Part shown: positions 1-11,410 of the stretch, one piece after another | Position numbering within the stretch: position 1 is the first letter of the stretch | Layout of the letters: each line of letters begins with the position of its first letter | Assembly: GCA_014925825.1 (NCBI GenBank) | Contig: JACGCK010000241.1 | Coordinates: forward strand, 1 to 61,662 | DNA length: 61,662 nucleotides | Reading direction: 5' to 3' | DNA from: Pholiota molesta | Taxonomy: Eukaryota; Basidiomycota; Agaricomycetes; Agaricales; Strophariaceae | Notes under the pieces: model-generated | Database searches by the model: none | What the model was told of the DNA's origin: nothing | Seen by the model: the letters and a program-made list of their open reading frames with translations, nothing else | Position numbers and translations under genes: made by a program

Positions 1-109
1 TGATTCTGCAGAATTGTTCGTTGACACCGATGATCTATTAGATAAAGATATTCAAGAGGTCGCCGACATTCTCACTAGGACACTTCCAGAGATTGATGAG
101 GCAACATGA
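1..109 (+). CDS. 3' end of an unidentified protein-coding gene (partial)
   Basis: The reading frame that starts at base 2 is open from the window edge and stops at TGA 107-109. It gives 35 residues with an acidic, leucine/isoleucine-rich helical character (it contains LFVDTDDLLDKDIQEVADIL and ends PEIDEAT). No family can be named from so short a piece. The frame and composition look like a genuine C-terminus rather than chance, and no other strong frame competes here. The gene runs off the left edge, so its start, introns and function are unknown. Confidence 0.5.
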   Translation, partial: DSAELFVDTDDLLDKDIQEVADILTRTLPEIDEAT

Positions 110-610
110 CTTTGAGGAGATATCGAGCTGATAGCAGGTGTTAGGTTGTTCAGATATGTTGACTGAACATGGCACTTTAATCTTGTATTGGATTGCCATT
201 GTCAGTCAAGATATTGAGTGCAGCAAACCGATTGTTTTGAATATAAGAAGCGTAAAAGAAGAATGTATGTATATAATATCAATGTGCGAATGCGAACCAT
301 ACAAACAATTTAAATGAAGATGCTCACATCCTGCACACATCCGAAATACGAGCATGATCCACGATGCAGCCTCGAGCAGGTCTTGACTCTGAGCTTGAGC
401 CATCACTAATGCTTCTCGGAATTGCTGCCGAACACATCGTTCCACTTACTAAGTAATAATGCGATGACAGCGTAGGGCGACCAAAGGGCGACTCTCTGTT
501 CTATACTTACTTCCGAGTCATCTCAAGAGATCTTGGCTGGAGTCCTGATTAGCAACTAGTAGTATATCCTATACTGACTCGGTTGTACTTGGTCGCAATC
601 ATTCGTAGCC
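110..610. other. Intergenic, nothing recognised
   Basis: About 500 bases between the partial gene and the AhpD-like gene. It holds the 3' flank of the first gene and presumably the promoter of the second. A 79-codon open frame on the minus strand (206-445) has no recognisable motif and I do not support it as a gene. Confidence 0.4.
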
Positions 611-1632
611 ATGGGGTCAGCATTTCGTGTCTCTCCCAGCTTCCTAAATGGTTTGAAGGCGCTCTTTCCTGAAAATACGGGCTCTCGAATCGGATCTACA
701 ACCACGACAGAGTCAAGTGTGTATTAATTCCTCAACTTTGATTATTCACAGCAACGCGATGATGACACTTCTTGAACATCTTTTTTATAGTCTTAAGGAA
801 TCCATGGTATATTGTCGCTGCGGTTGCTTTCAGCGCAAGTAACAGGCCAGAAGCTATTCCCCGCGTTTTCGAACACGTTTTGGAGGACATCAAGTCGAGC
901 AGTTCAAGTCAGAGCGGGACGAAGCCAGACAACAAACTGCTTGCACAAAAATTGCGAGAAGCCCTTTTCAAATCCGGGCTCATAGTGGATACCCTATAGG
1001 TCCCTATTTTCTTGAACTAGGATCGACCTACAAGATGATCTAATGGATAAATCCCGTAGGCTATCAATGGCCTCAAATCTTTACATGAAGCAATGCCGGA
1101 AGAATTGAGAGACACAAAATTCAACGGTACGTTGAGTTGTCTTTCATGTCATCCAATCTACTGGTCAAATACCTGTCTATTCTAGTGATCCGAATGCTCC
1201 TCTTGCAGACTATGAAATCAATGGACAGTCTCTATGGCGTTCAGTCTACGGAGAAAAGGCGGATTCAGTACAGGGATTACTGACTCGATCTACCCAGATA
1301 TGGGTGAGTTCCAGCTGTCGCGTGTTCTTCCCTTTAACCTAATAATTCGTAGGATGGTTCTCAAAAACAATTGGGTACGGTCTGGTCTACGGTCACACAG
1401 ATATCCTTCTGCTCTCGAAACTTCTTATACCCTGGTGGCAGCCCTGATTGCTGGTGACACTCCTCAACAGATCGCCTGGCATCTCGACGGTGCCCAGAGA
1501 GGCGGTGCTTCCTTCGAAGAAGTACGCGCGGTGAGAGAACTTTCGATAAGAGTCGCAGAGTTTTCTGGGGTCCAATGGCGGCATACCATTCCCGAGGTGG
1601 AAGCGGCGAAATTTGAGTATGTAGAGGATTAA
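611..1632 (+). CDS. AhpD-like / carboxymuconolactone decarboxylase-fold protein (frame broken by apparent base losses)
   Basis: Likely member of the AhpD/CMD-like fold of fungi; the substrate is unknown, and a role in peroxide or organic-acid metabolism is only a family-level guess. Exons read: 611-716, 791-984, 1060-1126, 1186 to about 1304, and 1353-1632. Recognisable blocks in order are NPWYIVAAVAFSASNRPEA, DPNAPLADYEINGQSLWRSV, YPDMGWFSKTIGYGLVYGHT and SALETSYTLVAALIAGDTPQ, followed by an AWHLDGAQRGG segment. The last three blocks lie in different frames. Three single-base additions, near 1120 (AAAA/TT run), 1288 (A) and 1408 (TT run), put the whole protein in one frame. I therefore think the gene is intact and the sequence here has lost bases, although a recent pseudogene remains possible. 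Confidence 0.7.
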
Positions 1633-3214
1633 TGTTTTAACAGGTGATATACCAAGGTATTGGTAGGCTACTTCCATGCGAACAAACTTAGTAGTCAACA
1701 ATCTGGAGCGTTCCAGTCATGTCATATCCTAGAATTGTCCTAGAATGGTACCTGCATGAAGCTGGAAGCCATTCCATATATCGGATAACGCATTTCAAGG
1801 CTCCCATGAACCTTGATCAGTCTATAAATTTGTACGGTGTGAGGAAATAATTCAGGAAAGAACGAGGAAATATGTGGCGAACCAATGCATTCTCTCCCAA
1901 ATTCTACTCAAATGCAAGCCGGTCCACTATATTTTCGCCTTTGTACCTTGGAAAAGCAAAATTTGAAAGAACTCCAGGTAAATAAAAGGCCCAAATTTCA
2001 GCGACCAACTAAGTATGTTGAACGGGAATTGGAGGCGCGAGAGTTCGAAGACCAGAAGTATAAGTTTTCACAGCATTCAGGATTCCAGCACCAGCAAAGA
2101 TCAGATTAATGCAGTCAAAAATGAGACGGGATACAAGGTTCCAAATGTTGATGAGATGTCCTCAATGATAACTAGAGTCTTGCTTCAAGAGTCAACAAAG
2201 GTCAACGATAAAGTTAATGTTCAGTGGACGCAGTTTGGACAGCAAGCCGAAATTTGCCAAGCCTTTCGGCAACCGGCGCTAACATTGCCGCGGAGTTGTT
2301 CAACAAACATCACGTGAAAACGCGCGCTAATTTGATGCGTATGAACTACAGTGAGCGCTGAGCGCTGAAGATCGCGAAGCGCCGCACATTGAGATTGAGA
2401 TGAATTATAGAAATTGGGTTGGTAGACTACCTAATAGATTACCAGGCAGACGTTGGCGCGTCCACCGCCCGACTCCGCAACCGCCGCATCGGCCCAGACT
2501 CGTCCAGAACCTGGAACAGAGTCACAGCCTCAGACAACTCACAGCAGTATTTGAGGCTCTGCTTTCCATGGATTCATCTTCCAGATGGCACTGTTGCCAT
2601 TGCATGTACAATTGTATTTCATTTTACTCATGAGCAAGTACACGCCGCGCTCTGACCGCGCTCCATGGACTGAAAACGCCGAAATAGTCACTTGCGCGTC
2701 ACCGTGACAGCGCGCAGAGCGTGCGAACGCTTAAATTGGCGCTCCGCCGCGGCACGCGTGGTGGGCGCCCGCTCACACGAGTCGGACGGCTTGCATTGTA
2801 GAAGAGGCGGAGAGCACAGTGCAGTTTCGAAGTGAGGCGAGCTACGCATCAAGCGCGTCGTAATATAAATATATCTGCTATGATCGCTACAGTGCCAGCG
2901 GCATTCGTTGTGGACCGTTCAGCGGTGCGAAGCTAAGCAGCGGGCCACCCTTCTTGATGAAACGACGTTTAGACTTCTGGAAAGGAGTTCCCGGGACAAG
3001 ACCTTGAAACCTCGCCCCAAACATTACTAGTTGGCCACGGCTCACGTCTCGAAATCGCTGTTCAGAGGTGAGCGCGCCCCAGCGCGCGTGAGTCGCCACG
3101 TGATGCCATGGTGGGCTACTTTCGGGCTTTAACACTGCAGCTTTCCTGTTTCCTCCACCACACGCACCAGACACCATCCCCCCATCCCAGCGGTTGTCCT
3201 CCCCCAGGTACCGC
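1633..3214. other. Intergenic, 1.6 kb, no supported gene
   Basis: Two overlapping plus-strand frames (1885-2109 and 2015-2317) and two at 2400-2655 are open for 75-100 codons. They show no motif, no convincing splice pattern and no good start context. The part from about 2640 to 2900 is CpG-rich with many GCGC stretches and probably contains the promoter of the WD40 gene. Confidence 0.35.
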
Positions 3215-6200
3215 ATGGATAACCACAACCCCCAAACTTCTAGGGCGACCGCGCCCTACAGCACGCTCGCGGCGCTCCTTGGCGTCAGCGGTCCGTTGCG
3301 CCTCCTGCCGCAAGGCCCCGCGCCCAAACCGCACATCGTTCTCAAACGCGATTATTCGAAAGACAACAACAGCGCTGGTGCTTTATCAGCGAGAACTATC
3401 CGTTTCAGCTTCATTGCAGGCAAGAAGTTTAGCATTAACAAAGGACAGCCGCTACTCTTCGCGGTGGCGGCGCCCGACGACCCAGACGGCAAGACGCTCT
3501 TGAGCGATGTCAACGCCTTCTTATTAGAGGGCGATATCCTGAATGTCACAGAAGAAATAGAACAAGAACCCGCCGGCCGCTCTGAAATAGAGAGCCCGAA
3601 ACCGAGCAAACCGATCAATATCGACAGCCTCCCCCCAAGGATGCGGAAGAGCGTGGCGAGTAAGAAGACTTACGCGAGTTATAGTGAGAGTGAGTTTTAT
3701 ATCTCTCCTTTTCAGAAACCCTTTCACACTTCATGGCATTCTTAGAGGACTCCACTAACTCTAACTCGGAATCCTCCTCGAGCGCGCTCGAGGCGCCGCC
3801 GCCGCGCGCATACCGCTCCACCGACGTCCAAACAGACCCCACCCCAATTGCGAAACCCCACGTAATTCCATCTCCGCACCGAATTCCCCTCTCAATCCCA
3901 CAGCATCCTGATCAATCGCCAACACAATTACCTTCGCCCGTGTCTGCGGACCATGCGCGAGAGGTAATACCAGACGCGCTTGTCCCTTTTGATGGCGGCG
4001 ACGTCGACGACGTATGTTGCAATTAATTTGTTCATATAACTTCTGGCCTAACTTATTGTAGTATGCGCGCTCTGACCGAAGCCGAAGTTTGTCTCCAATG
4101 GATCTTAGTAGCGAAAGCTGCACTCCCGCGAACATGCTGGTGCCTCTACCCGCCACATTACCTGAAGGCGCTGCAGACGCTCTGCCGCTCGAATCATTAC
4201 TGATGCAGACTCCACCGCCATTACCACCATTATCTATCACTCAATCTATGGATGACAGCGAAGTCGTATCCGCAGTACCTGAACCCGCTCTTGCTCTGGC
4301 GTCAAGCGTTGCCGTTCCTTCGGTTTCGCTACCCCAAGTACTGATTCCAACACTGTCAGAGGTATCTGTTTTAGGTGCCGGCGCTAGTACTGTAGAGTCT
4401 CTTGAGTTGCCCAAGGTCGAGCCAGTATCAGTAGCCATTGCAGTTGAACCTGAGCAGACCGACCTAGTCGAGACAGGACTTGCTGAGGTACGACCCCGAG
4501 AGCCTTCTTCTATTGACAAGCAGTGCATTAACCGATTAAACAGGCAGAGGGAAAGGCGCCCACTGCAGAAGCTGTTGCTTCTCCCAAATCGCCTCATCTA
4601 GAACCCCGCGCCCGTACGCCAGAAGCGGAGAACATACCTTCCGCACCGCGCGCGATGACACAAACCCACGCATTGCGCCGCAGCTAAGCGAGGTGCACGA
4701 GGCGCCCAGTCAACCTTCCTACAGCCCTCCCGCACCGACGCCTACCCTCATTAAGAAGGCGATTTCGAAAGCTATGTTATCGGCACCTACGTTTGTTAAG
4801 AGCGCGCGGGCATCCATACAAGGCACCTGGGACACTGCTCCATCAGCGCCTTATATTCCCACGCCCACAGTAGGCAACCCGTTGGGCATCAGGCCTTCCT
4901 CCAGCCTGCCCTCCAATCAGAAGCCGATCCCAACGGCGCCGCGAAGCCTCTCCGCGGCAACGACTGCGAAGAAGCCTATTGTCGTGGGCGCGAAATGGTC
5001 TGCCGCGCGCAACTCAGGGACGAGCGTGGCAAACATATCTAGCAATGGTGTTTCAGCTTCATCCAGCTCATCGTCAATCTCGTCATCGTCCACTATACCC
5101 ACCTCGCCCATTATATCAACGGACGCCACTCTTTCAGTCACAAAGTCAGATCTTTCACAAATACTTCGCTATTCATCTCCCTCGCCTCCGCCGCAGCCAT
5201 TAACCGAACCTCCTCCATCTCCTCCTCCACAATCTGCGCCCAGCAAGTGGAAGCGCGTTAATTCTAACGATGAAAATTGCCCAGCGCTAGCATCCGTATA
5301 GTTGGACCCGCACCACCTGAGCGCGTTGTTAGCACCGAAAGTATTTCCCTTAAACGCCCCCATGAATCATCTATGAATTCATCAGGATATACCATACAAT
5401 CAATTGGCGCCGCCGCTGAGGACGAGCATCCTTCCAAGAAATGTAAAACTAGAGATTCGGCATCACCTCCACCCTCGAAATCCACCGCACCTGCACCTCT
5501 TATCATCCGAGTGAGACCTCTTGCATCGATACAGTCGCAGTCGCCGTCGATATTGTCGCCTGCAACTTCTTCTTCGACAGTGTCAACTACAACATCTAGC
5601 TATACGAAATCTCAACCCGCACACGAGCCTATTAAAGTCACAATCCCTGTTCCGAAAGGAAGAGGTAGGTCCCATCTTTCCTGGCTTTACGCGCCCTTCG
5701 GGCTGTTGTCTGGATCTTTGTGATGCGATGAGTGTCTGACACCTTATCTCAGCATATCTCAACCATCCGTTACCACCCAAACCCGTCATAATAGCCTCTG
5801 GATCCTCCTACCGACCGCAAACAAAACGCGAGCAGAAGCAGAAAACATTCTGCAGACGCGAAGAGAGCAGCTCCACGCACTGATTGGCCTTCAACATCGC
5901 CAACGCAGAGTATCGTCTAGAGTATCGGCCATTCAATCAGATGGCTGAACCGAGCGTGCAAAAGATCCTGTTCAATAGCGATGGACGCAGGTCGCGTTCA
6001 TCTGTTCGTATCAGTTTTTGTGCTCGTCTTCGCGCTTTGCTGATGGTTGTGGTGTTGTGGTTACTGCAGGCGCGGACCGTACGCTGCGGATATGGGATAA
6101 CAAGCCATCGGCGGCGGCCGAGGTCGCGCGGCTGTCGCATAATTCACAGATCGCGTCTGCATGCTGGCTGGAGGGAGCGCCCGCAGTTATGACTATGTGT

Positions 6201-7461
6201 ATGGATGGTTCACTTTCTACTTGGACACGGGGCATGGTGAGTGTTCTATTTTTAGGTTTCATCTTTCACCCCACTGAAACGTATTGACACTGTATCGGAT
6301 CTATAGGGAAATGAATGGAAATTTGCTCGATTATTGATGGTGGCAGACGCTCGTGTGGCGGACATCCCGTTCTGCATGGCGTATGCAAAGGACCGCATTG
6401 CAGTGTCGATGCCCTCTGCGGTCAAAGTTTGGCTTCTCATTTCTGGTGAGTCTCGCCATCTTCCGTGTACGGAATATGTTTTCACCTTTGCCAATGGTAG
6501 GCACTTGGCAACCCAAAGAGAAATTGTGCGTTCTGGTGTTACAGCGCTCAAGTTTGTCCAAGATGGGAACGCACTCATTGGTGGCTGCCGAGACGGTGTT
6601 CTGTAAGCGTCGGAATTTAACATCTATACTTTGGTGCACGTATACTGATGTCTGATCGAAGATGGTATTGTGAAGTACCTAATGGCACGCTTCGAATGCA
6701 CGCTTTCTTGTCACAAAAGCCTATGTGAGTAGTATATTTTTACTCTTTGCTGTGTTCGGCAATTGATTGTGGTGTGTAATAGTATTTCCATTGATATCCA
6801 TCCTACTGGAACGTACTTGCTCGTTGCACAAGAGGGCGGAAAGGCCCATCTTGTTACGATGCGACCCAATGAAAACAAGGGCAACATCGAGCGCACATAC
6901 ACATCAGAGAAGATACAATCGATGTCCCAGAAGGCATTCCCTGCTGTGTTCGCTACCAAAGGTCAGGCGGTGCTATATGGCACTGTAAATGGCTGTGCTC
7001 TTGTGTGGGACAGGAAGAAGGGGACAATTGTTTATGGCTTGAAGCATCCGGAAGGTGAGAACCTACTCGTGTACTCTTTCCCACAATTCCCCGTGGGGCG
7101 TGGGCGGGCGTGGGCGTGGTATTCGGATTTCCTTGTGCTGATTTCTGGTTTAATTTATCTTGAAGGTGATCCTGTGCAAGCAGCTGCTGTGAGTAAACGA
7201 TATATCACCGCGCTGAATTTGCGCTAATTGTAGAACTGATACAGATCTTTGACGGTCGTCCTGGTGTGGAAGGCTGGATGATTACGGGGACGAAGCAAGG
7301 TCGCCTGTTTTGGTGGCCGGTCCCTGTGGCCGCTGCGCCGAGCCATAGCGCGAGCGGTGGGGGAACACGTACGTCTGTTTTTGGCTGCCATGGGTGAAAA
7401 GTGGCTGACACTTTCTATAGCGGACGACTCGGAGCGAAAGCGACAGAAAGTCGCGTCATGA
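3215..7461 (+). CDS. WD40-repeat protein with long disordered Ser/Pro-rich N-terminal half
   Basis: The N-terminal half (3215 to about 5700) is low-complexity, rich in Ser, Pro, Ala and Thr, with acidic and basic patches. The C-terminal half (about 6018-7461) contains beta-propeller repeats, seen as GADRTLRIWDNKPS, VTALKFVQDGNALIGGCRDG, ISIDIHPTGTYLLVAQEGGK and LYGTVNGCALVWDRKKG. The C-terminus is polar (DSERKRQK). Introns of 50-70 nt are clear, for example 4488 to about 4543 (GTACGA...AACAG). The start ATG 3215 opens MDNHNPQTSR; an upstream in-frame extension uses no ATG. Two places, about 4645-4680 and about 5285, need one added base to keep the frame. Probably a scaffold or nuclear regulatory protein, but I cannot name the ortholog. 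Confidence 0.7.
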
Positions 7462-8162
7462 CCTCGTCGATTTTGGTCAGTTTTCTTGTTTATTTTGGGA
7501 CGGGTTATTGTACTGGCTAGTCTTTGAACGATGGACAGTTGTTATATATTGGTATTCTTAGTTAGAGCGTATAATATGTGGTATTTAATTGTGTACATCG
7601 CTATCGAATGCTGTCTGGTTTTTTGTATTTTGTATCAATCAAGGGAATTGAAACGTGAATGAAATATTGTTGTCGTGTATTTGGAAATATGCCACGGACA
7701 CGGCCGTGCTCCTTTACACCTGCGATCAAGTCGTTGCAACCAACCTCTCCAGCCCAGTTCAGACCGTCAGCGACAGTCCCCAGCCCAACATCGATCTTCC
7801 CGTCCACCGTGCGCTGCGCCCCTGCCCCTCGTGTCGATTTTGGCTGACCTCCTTCCCCATTGTCCACAGTTCGTCTGCATTGTTTTAGACACTGCCTGCA
7901 CACCCTACTTCAGCGATCCAGCCTCATCCCCGCATCCTGTTGTTGTTGCCCAGCCTCGCATTCTTAGCAAACAGGTCAGTTGACCTCTCCTCACCTGCCA
8001 CCGGCTTGTCCGTCAGCGAGATGCGGCCACGAGGCCAGGTTGCCACGCCGCACGACATGCAGGCGATAAGCAGTCGTGCCAGGTCGCCCTGTGGATGCAT
8101 GCTGACACTCTCCCTGTAGTAAACGTCCCAACACACGAGCAGAGCTTTAGACGTTCACAAAC
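7462..8162. other. Intergenic between WD40 gene and CDC42
   Basis: About 700 bases holding the 3' flank of the WD40 gene and the promoter and 5' UTR of CDC42. A minus-strand frame at 7601-7903 and several plus-strand frames at 7655-7983 are open, but none shows a motif or convincing splicing. The stretch 7690-7900 is C-rich. Confidence 0.4.
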
Positions 8163-8995
<833 letters not shown>

Positions 8996-9652
8996 GAACG
9001 ACCCTTTAACGACTAGGACCACCGCCTTTTTACATTATGCTTGTCACTCACGAATCAACCCTCACGCCACGATCTGGTTATATATCCGACATTGCCTATT
9101 TCTCCCCTTCTTTTCTCTCTGTGTGTGCCTGCCATTCTTATCTGCTACTAGTTAACACAGACGTATCTTCTTCGATTCATCCATTTTCCATATTGAGTTA
9201 GAGTCTGTTTTCCCCTTTTTTCTTTCTTGAAACATTCGGATCTCATTTTCCATTACTTGATGAAAGCAATGGGCCCTCATAGGCAATTTTTAGTGCTCTT
9301 AATTTTGCGGCAATTTTCTGAACCTGCGAACATCGCCGACGTTACCAGACGGTCACATCAGGTTAATTTAAAGGACCGCGTTGTTTAATTTTAATCCATT
9401 TTCGGGTCAGTTGATCTTATCTCATGAAGCGGATCAATTTGAAGTCATTCAGCTTCCTAGCAACCCCGCGCAAAGCAAAGAAATCAACGCAAAGAGGGGT
9501 CAAAAGCTGTCTTGTGCTTGTGGGGCAGTGGCACTGGCAGTGGATTGATCTGCATTCTGCATTCGCTTCGACGATAGAATCAAGTGAATACATCAACCGC
9601 AAGTTCAAGCTGGTCGGTGGGTATTCAATGGGTAAGTGGAGGAGCTAGCCTC
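8996..9652. other. CDC42 3' flank and spacer
   Basis: Pyrimidine-rich 3' UTR-like sequence follows CDC42 to about 9250. The rest contains one 74-codon open frame (9424-9648) rich in Lys, Ser and Arg, without motifs. It ends where the inverted-repeat element begins. Confidence 0.4.
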
Positions 9653-9840
9653 GTGACCAGCCCCTCTAAAAGAGGATGTCGACCTCCGGAGGAATCCTCG
9701 ATAGAGGGCCTGGTGGATCTGAATCAAAATTACTGATGAATCACAAATGATCGAAATTTGGCTGACAAATTTATTTTTAATTACTATATGAGGAAGCATA
9801 TGTATGCGCTATGACGCGTCGCGCGCGCGCGCCTAAGCAC
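9653..9840 (+). repeat. Left terminal inverted repeat
   Basis: Imperfect inverted match to 10528-10712. The most conserved parts are the outer AAAAGAGGATGTC, the GGAATCCTCGATAGAGG block and the inner CTGATGAATCACAAATGATC. It ends in a short GCGCGCGCGC tract (about 9820-9832). Confidence 0.85.
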
Positions 9841-10000
9841 TGAAGTCTGAAATTGCTGAAGTCTTCCACACTGCTTCTACTCTTCAAGAATGGCTAGTTT
9901 ACTTGGGAAGGTGTCCAGCTAATAATATTCTGCAGTTGATTAGCTCCATTCCCGAGCTTGAAGGGCAACTCCCACTGGACATCTAGCCGAACTCTCGGAA

Positions 10001-10240
10001 ATGCATCAAATTATCCAAGAATTATCTCTCTTCGAAGTTCGCGCTTCGTTAGTCTGCAGGTACGTCACCCAACAACAGCAAGTACCTCGACCAATGCAAC
10101 TGCGTTAGACTGCATTCCATTCTTGCAGACCAGCTCGGTCAGGATAGCTTGGTATTCGCGGGAACGGGAAGCGACAAAACACTTCCCATCGCTATCAATA
10201 CTTATTCTGCTTGATGACCCAGCATCAATTTGGCCATAGA
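10001..10240 (+). pseudogene. Decayed fragment of a RecQ-like DEAD-box helicase
   Basis: Inside the TIR element, pieces of a helicase N-terminal region can be read in changing frames: QQVPRPMQLR with a stop right after it, then ADQLGQDSLVFAGTGSDKTL (a degenerate Walker A, where GTGSGKT would be expected), and then LLDDPASIWP in yet another frame. This order (VPR.MQL, then the P-loop, then LLDDPA) is the one I know from a large RecQ-like helicase family found in many copies in mushroom genomes. At least one stop and two frame changes, plus loss of everything after motif I, make it dead. Assignment is by recall of the family pattern, not by alignment. Confidence 0.6.
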
Positions 10241-10527
10241 TATTCGTTTGAGGGTGTCTGAGGCGTCATTAGGCCATAAGAGCTTGTTGAAGCTTCATTT
10301 GGCTGGCTCTGGAGCTCATGATTCATGTCAAGGAGCGGAGTAAACAGTGAGAGCGTCAGTTTTCTTTCTCTTTGAATGCACCAAGGCCGCTTCGCTCCCA
10401 AGCATACTTAAAGGAAGTCGCTTGAGTGCTGTAACCATTGGGGTTTTGATTCTCCTGGGCTATCTGAGGTCTTACAGAGAAAATCGAGGTCTTTTTCGGC
10501 ATGTTTAAAGCAGGAATCGCAAGGATA

Positions 10528-10712
10528 GTGCTTAGGGGCGCACGCGCAATGCGTCATAGCGCCTACATACGTTTCCGCATATGGTAATTAAAAAGAAATT
10601 TGTCAGCAGATTTCGATCATTTGTGATTCATCAGTAAATTTATTTCAGTTGCACCGGCCCCTCTATCGAGGATTCCCGCCCGCCGACATCCTCTTTTGGA
10701 GGGGACGGTCAC
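10528..10712 (-). repeat. Right terminal inverted repeat
   Basis: Reverse-complement partner of 9653-9840. It diverges by scattered substitutions and small indels, so the insertion is not very recent. The outer edge reads GGTCAC at 10707-10712, matching GTGACC at 9653-9658. Confidence 0.85.
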
Positions 10713-10877
10713 CGGCCTATGGAGGAGCGTCGATCATTGATGGGGATTGCATACAAGCTGAAAAGACCAGTGGGCGAGCTCATGCCTATCGACATATCAG
10801 TAAATGAAGACGCCAAGACGCCGCCGCCCATAGGATGTCGATATTATCTTTGGCCGCGGCGGGACAGCTACGCAAGC

Positions 10878-10973
10878 TTACGCAAGGCGGGAGACTGACT
10901 TGGATCCCTCGGCCAAATGTATACAGTGAGAAGTATATATAAAAAAGTTGCGCGAGAAGGCTTTGTAGAGCAT
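10878..10973 (-). pseudogene. Truncated third copy of the secreted-protein family
   Basis: On the minus strand an ATG at 10973 opens MLYKAFSR, nearly the start of the two intact paralogs at 20.2 and 21.5 kb (MLFKAFSRVL and MLFKPFSRAL). After eight residues the match is lost, and the frame closes after 31 codons. The 5' flank (10974-11060) also matches the 5' flank of those genes: GAACGAAGGTAT.GAA.ATGTG and GGGCAGGGA recur at 20630-20690. It therefore looks like the stump of a third copy, cut off close to the TIR element. Confidence 0.6.
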
Positions 10974-11410
10974 AACTGGTGGAGATGACGAACGAAGGTA
11001 TAGAAGATGTGCGTAAAGGCACAGATACAATTCGAAGGATGGGCAGGGAAGCTCTACGGGCTACAGGCAGTGAAGAGGAGGAATGTTGTTGGAGGTGAGC
11101 AATGATTCATTATATCTGCCCAAGAATCTATCGTCGTGCTGAAAGCAACGGTCGGGCATCCACTGTCGAAGTTAGTATGTACAAGCAATCATATGTCGGA
11201 CGCGCTCGAGATGGCCGACCTGACCACACGTAAGTAGACTGCATTTTATCCGGGAAATAATTGTGGGGTGGCCAACTTGAGCACATAAGAATACATATGT
11301 CAAAAGGTTCATTCAAAGTTCATTTTGCTTCCCGACAACTGGACACTACAAATGACTCTTCCCTTAGGCTATTAGTTGTAGCCTGTCATCCATTGAAGTA
11401 GTGAGCAGCT
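10974..11410. other. Spacer downstream of the ABCC transporter
   Basis: Contains the conserved 5' flank of the truncated secreted-protein copy (to about 11060) and the 3' flank of the transporter. No gene is seen; the 62-codon minus-strand frame at 11128-11316 has no motif. Confidence 0.4.

Larger units (their letters stand above)
9653..10712. mobile_element. 1.06-kb terminal-inverted-repeat element, non-autonomous
   Basis: The left end (9653-9840) and the right end (10528-10712) are imperfect inverted copies of each other over about 185 bases. Matching stretches read outward to inward: GTGACC, CCCCTCYAAAAGAGGATGTC, GGAATCCTCGATAGAGG, ACTGATGAATCACAAATGAT, GACAAATTT.TTTTTAATTA and GCGCTATGACGC. 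The middle (about 9841-10527) has no transposase; it holds a decayed helicase fragment. The shape fits a non-autonomous DNA transposon or large MITE. The target-site duplication is not clear: the flanks read AGCCTC on the left and CGGCCT on the right, so the exact ends may be off by a few bases. Confidence 0.8.

Noticed and set aside
611..1632. Calling the AhpD-like gene a pseudogene
   Set aside because: Its three breaks follow the same -1 homopolymer pattern seen in HAT1 and GH16, so sequence error is more likely.
9653..10712. Autonomous transposon with its own transposase
   Set aside because: The core between the inverted repeats is only about 690 bases and contains no transposase motif, only the broken helicase fragment.
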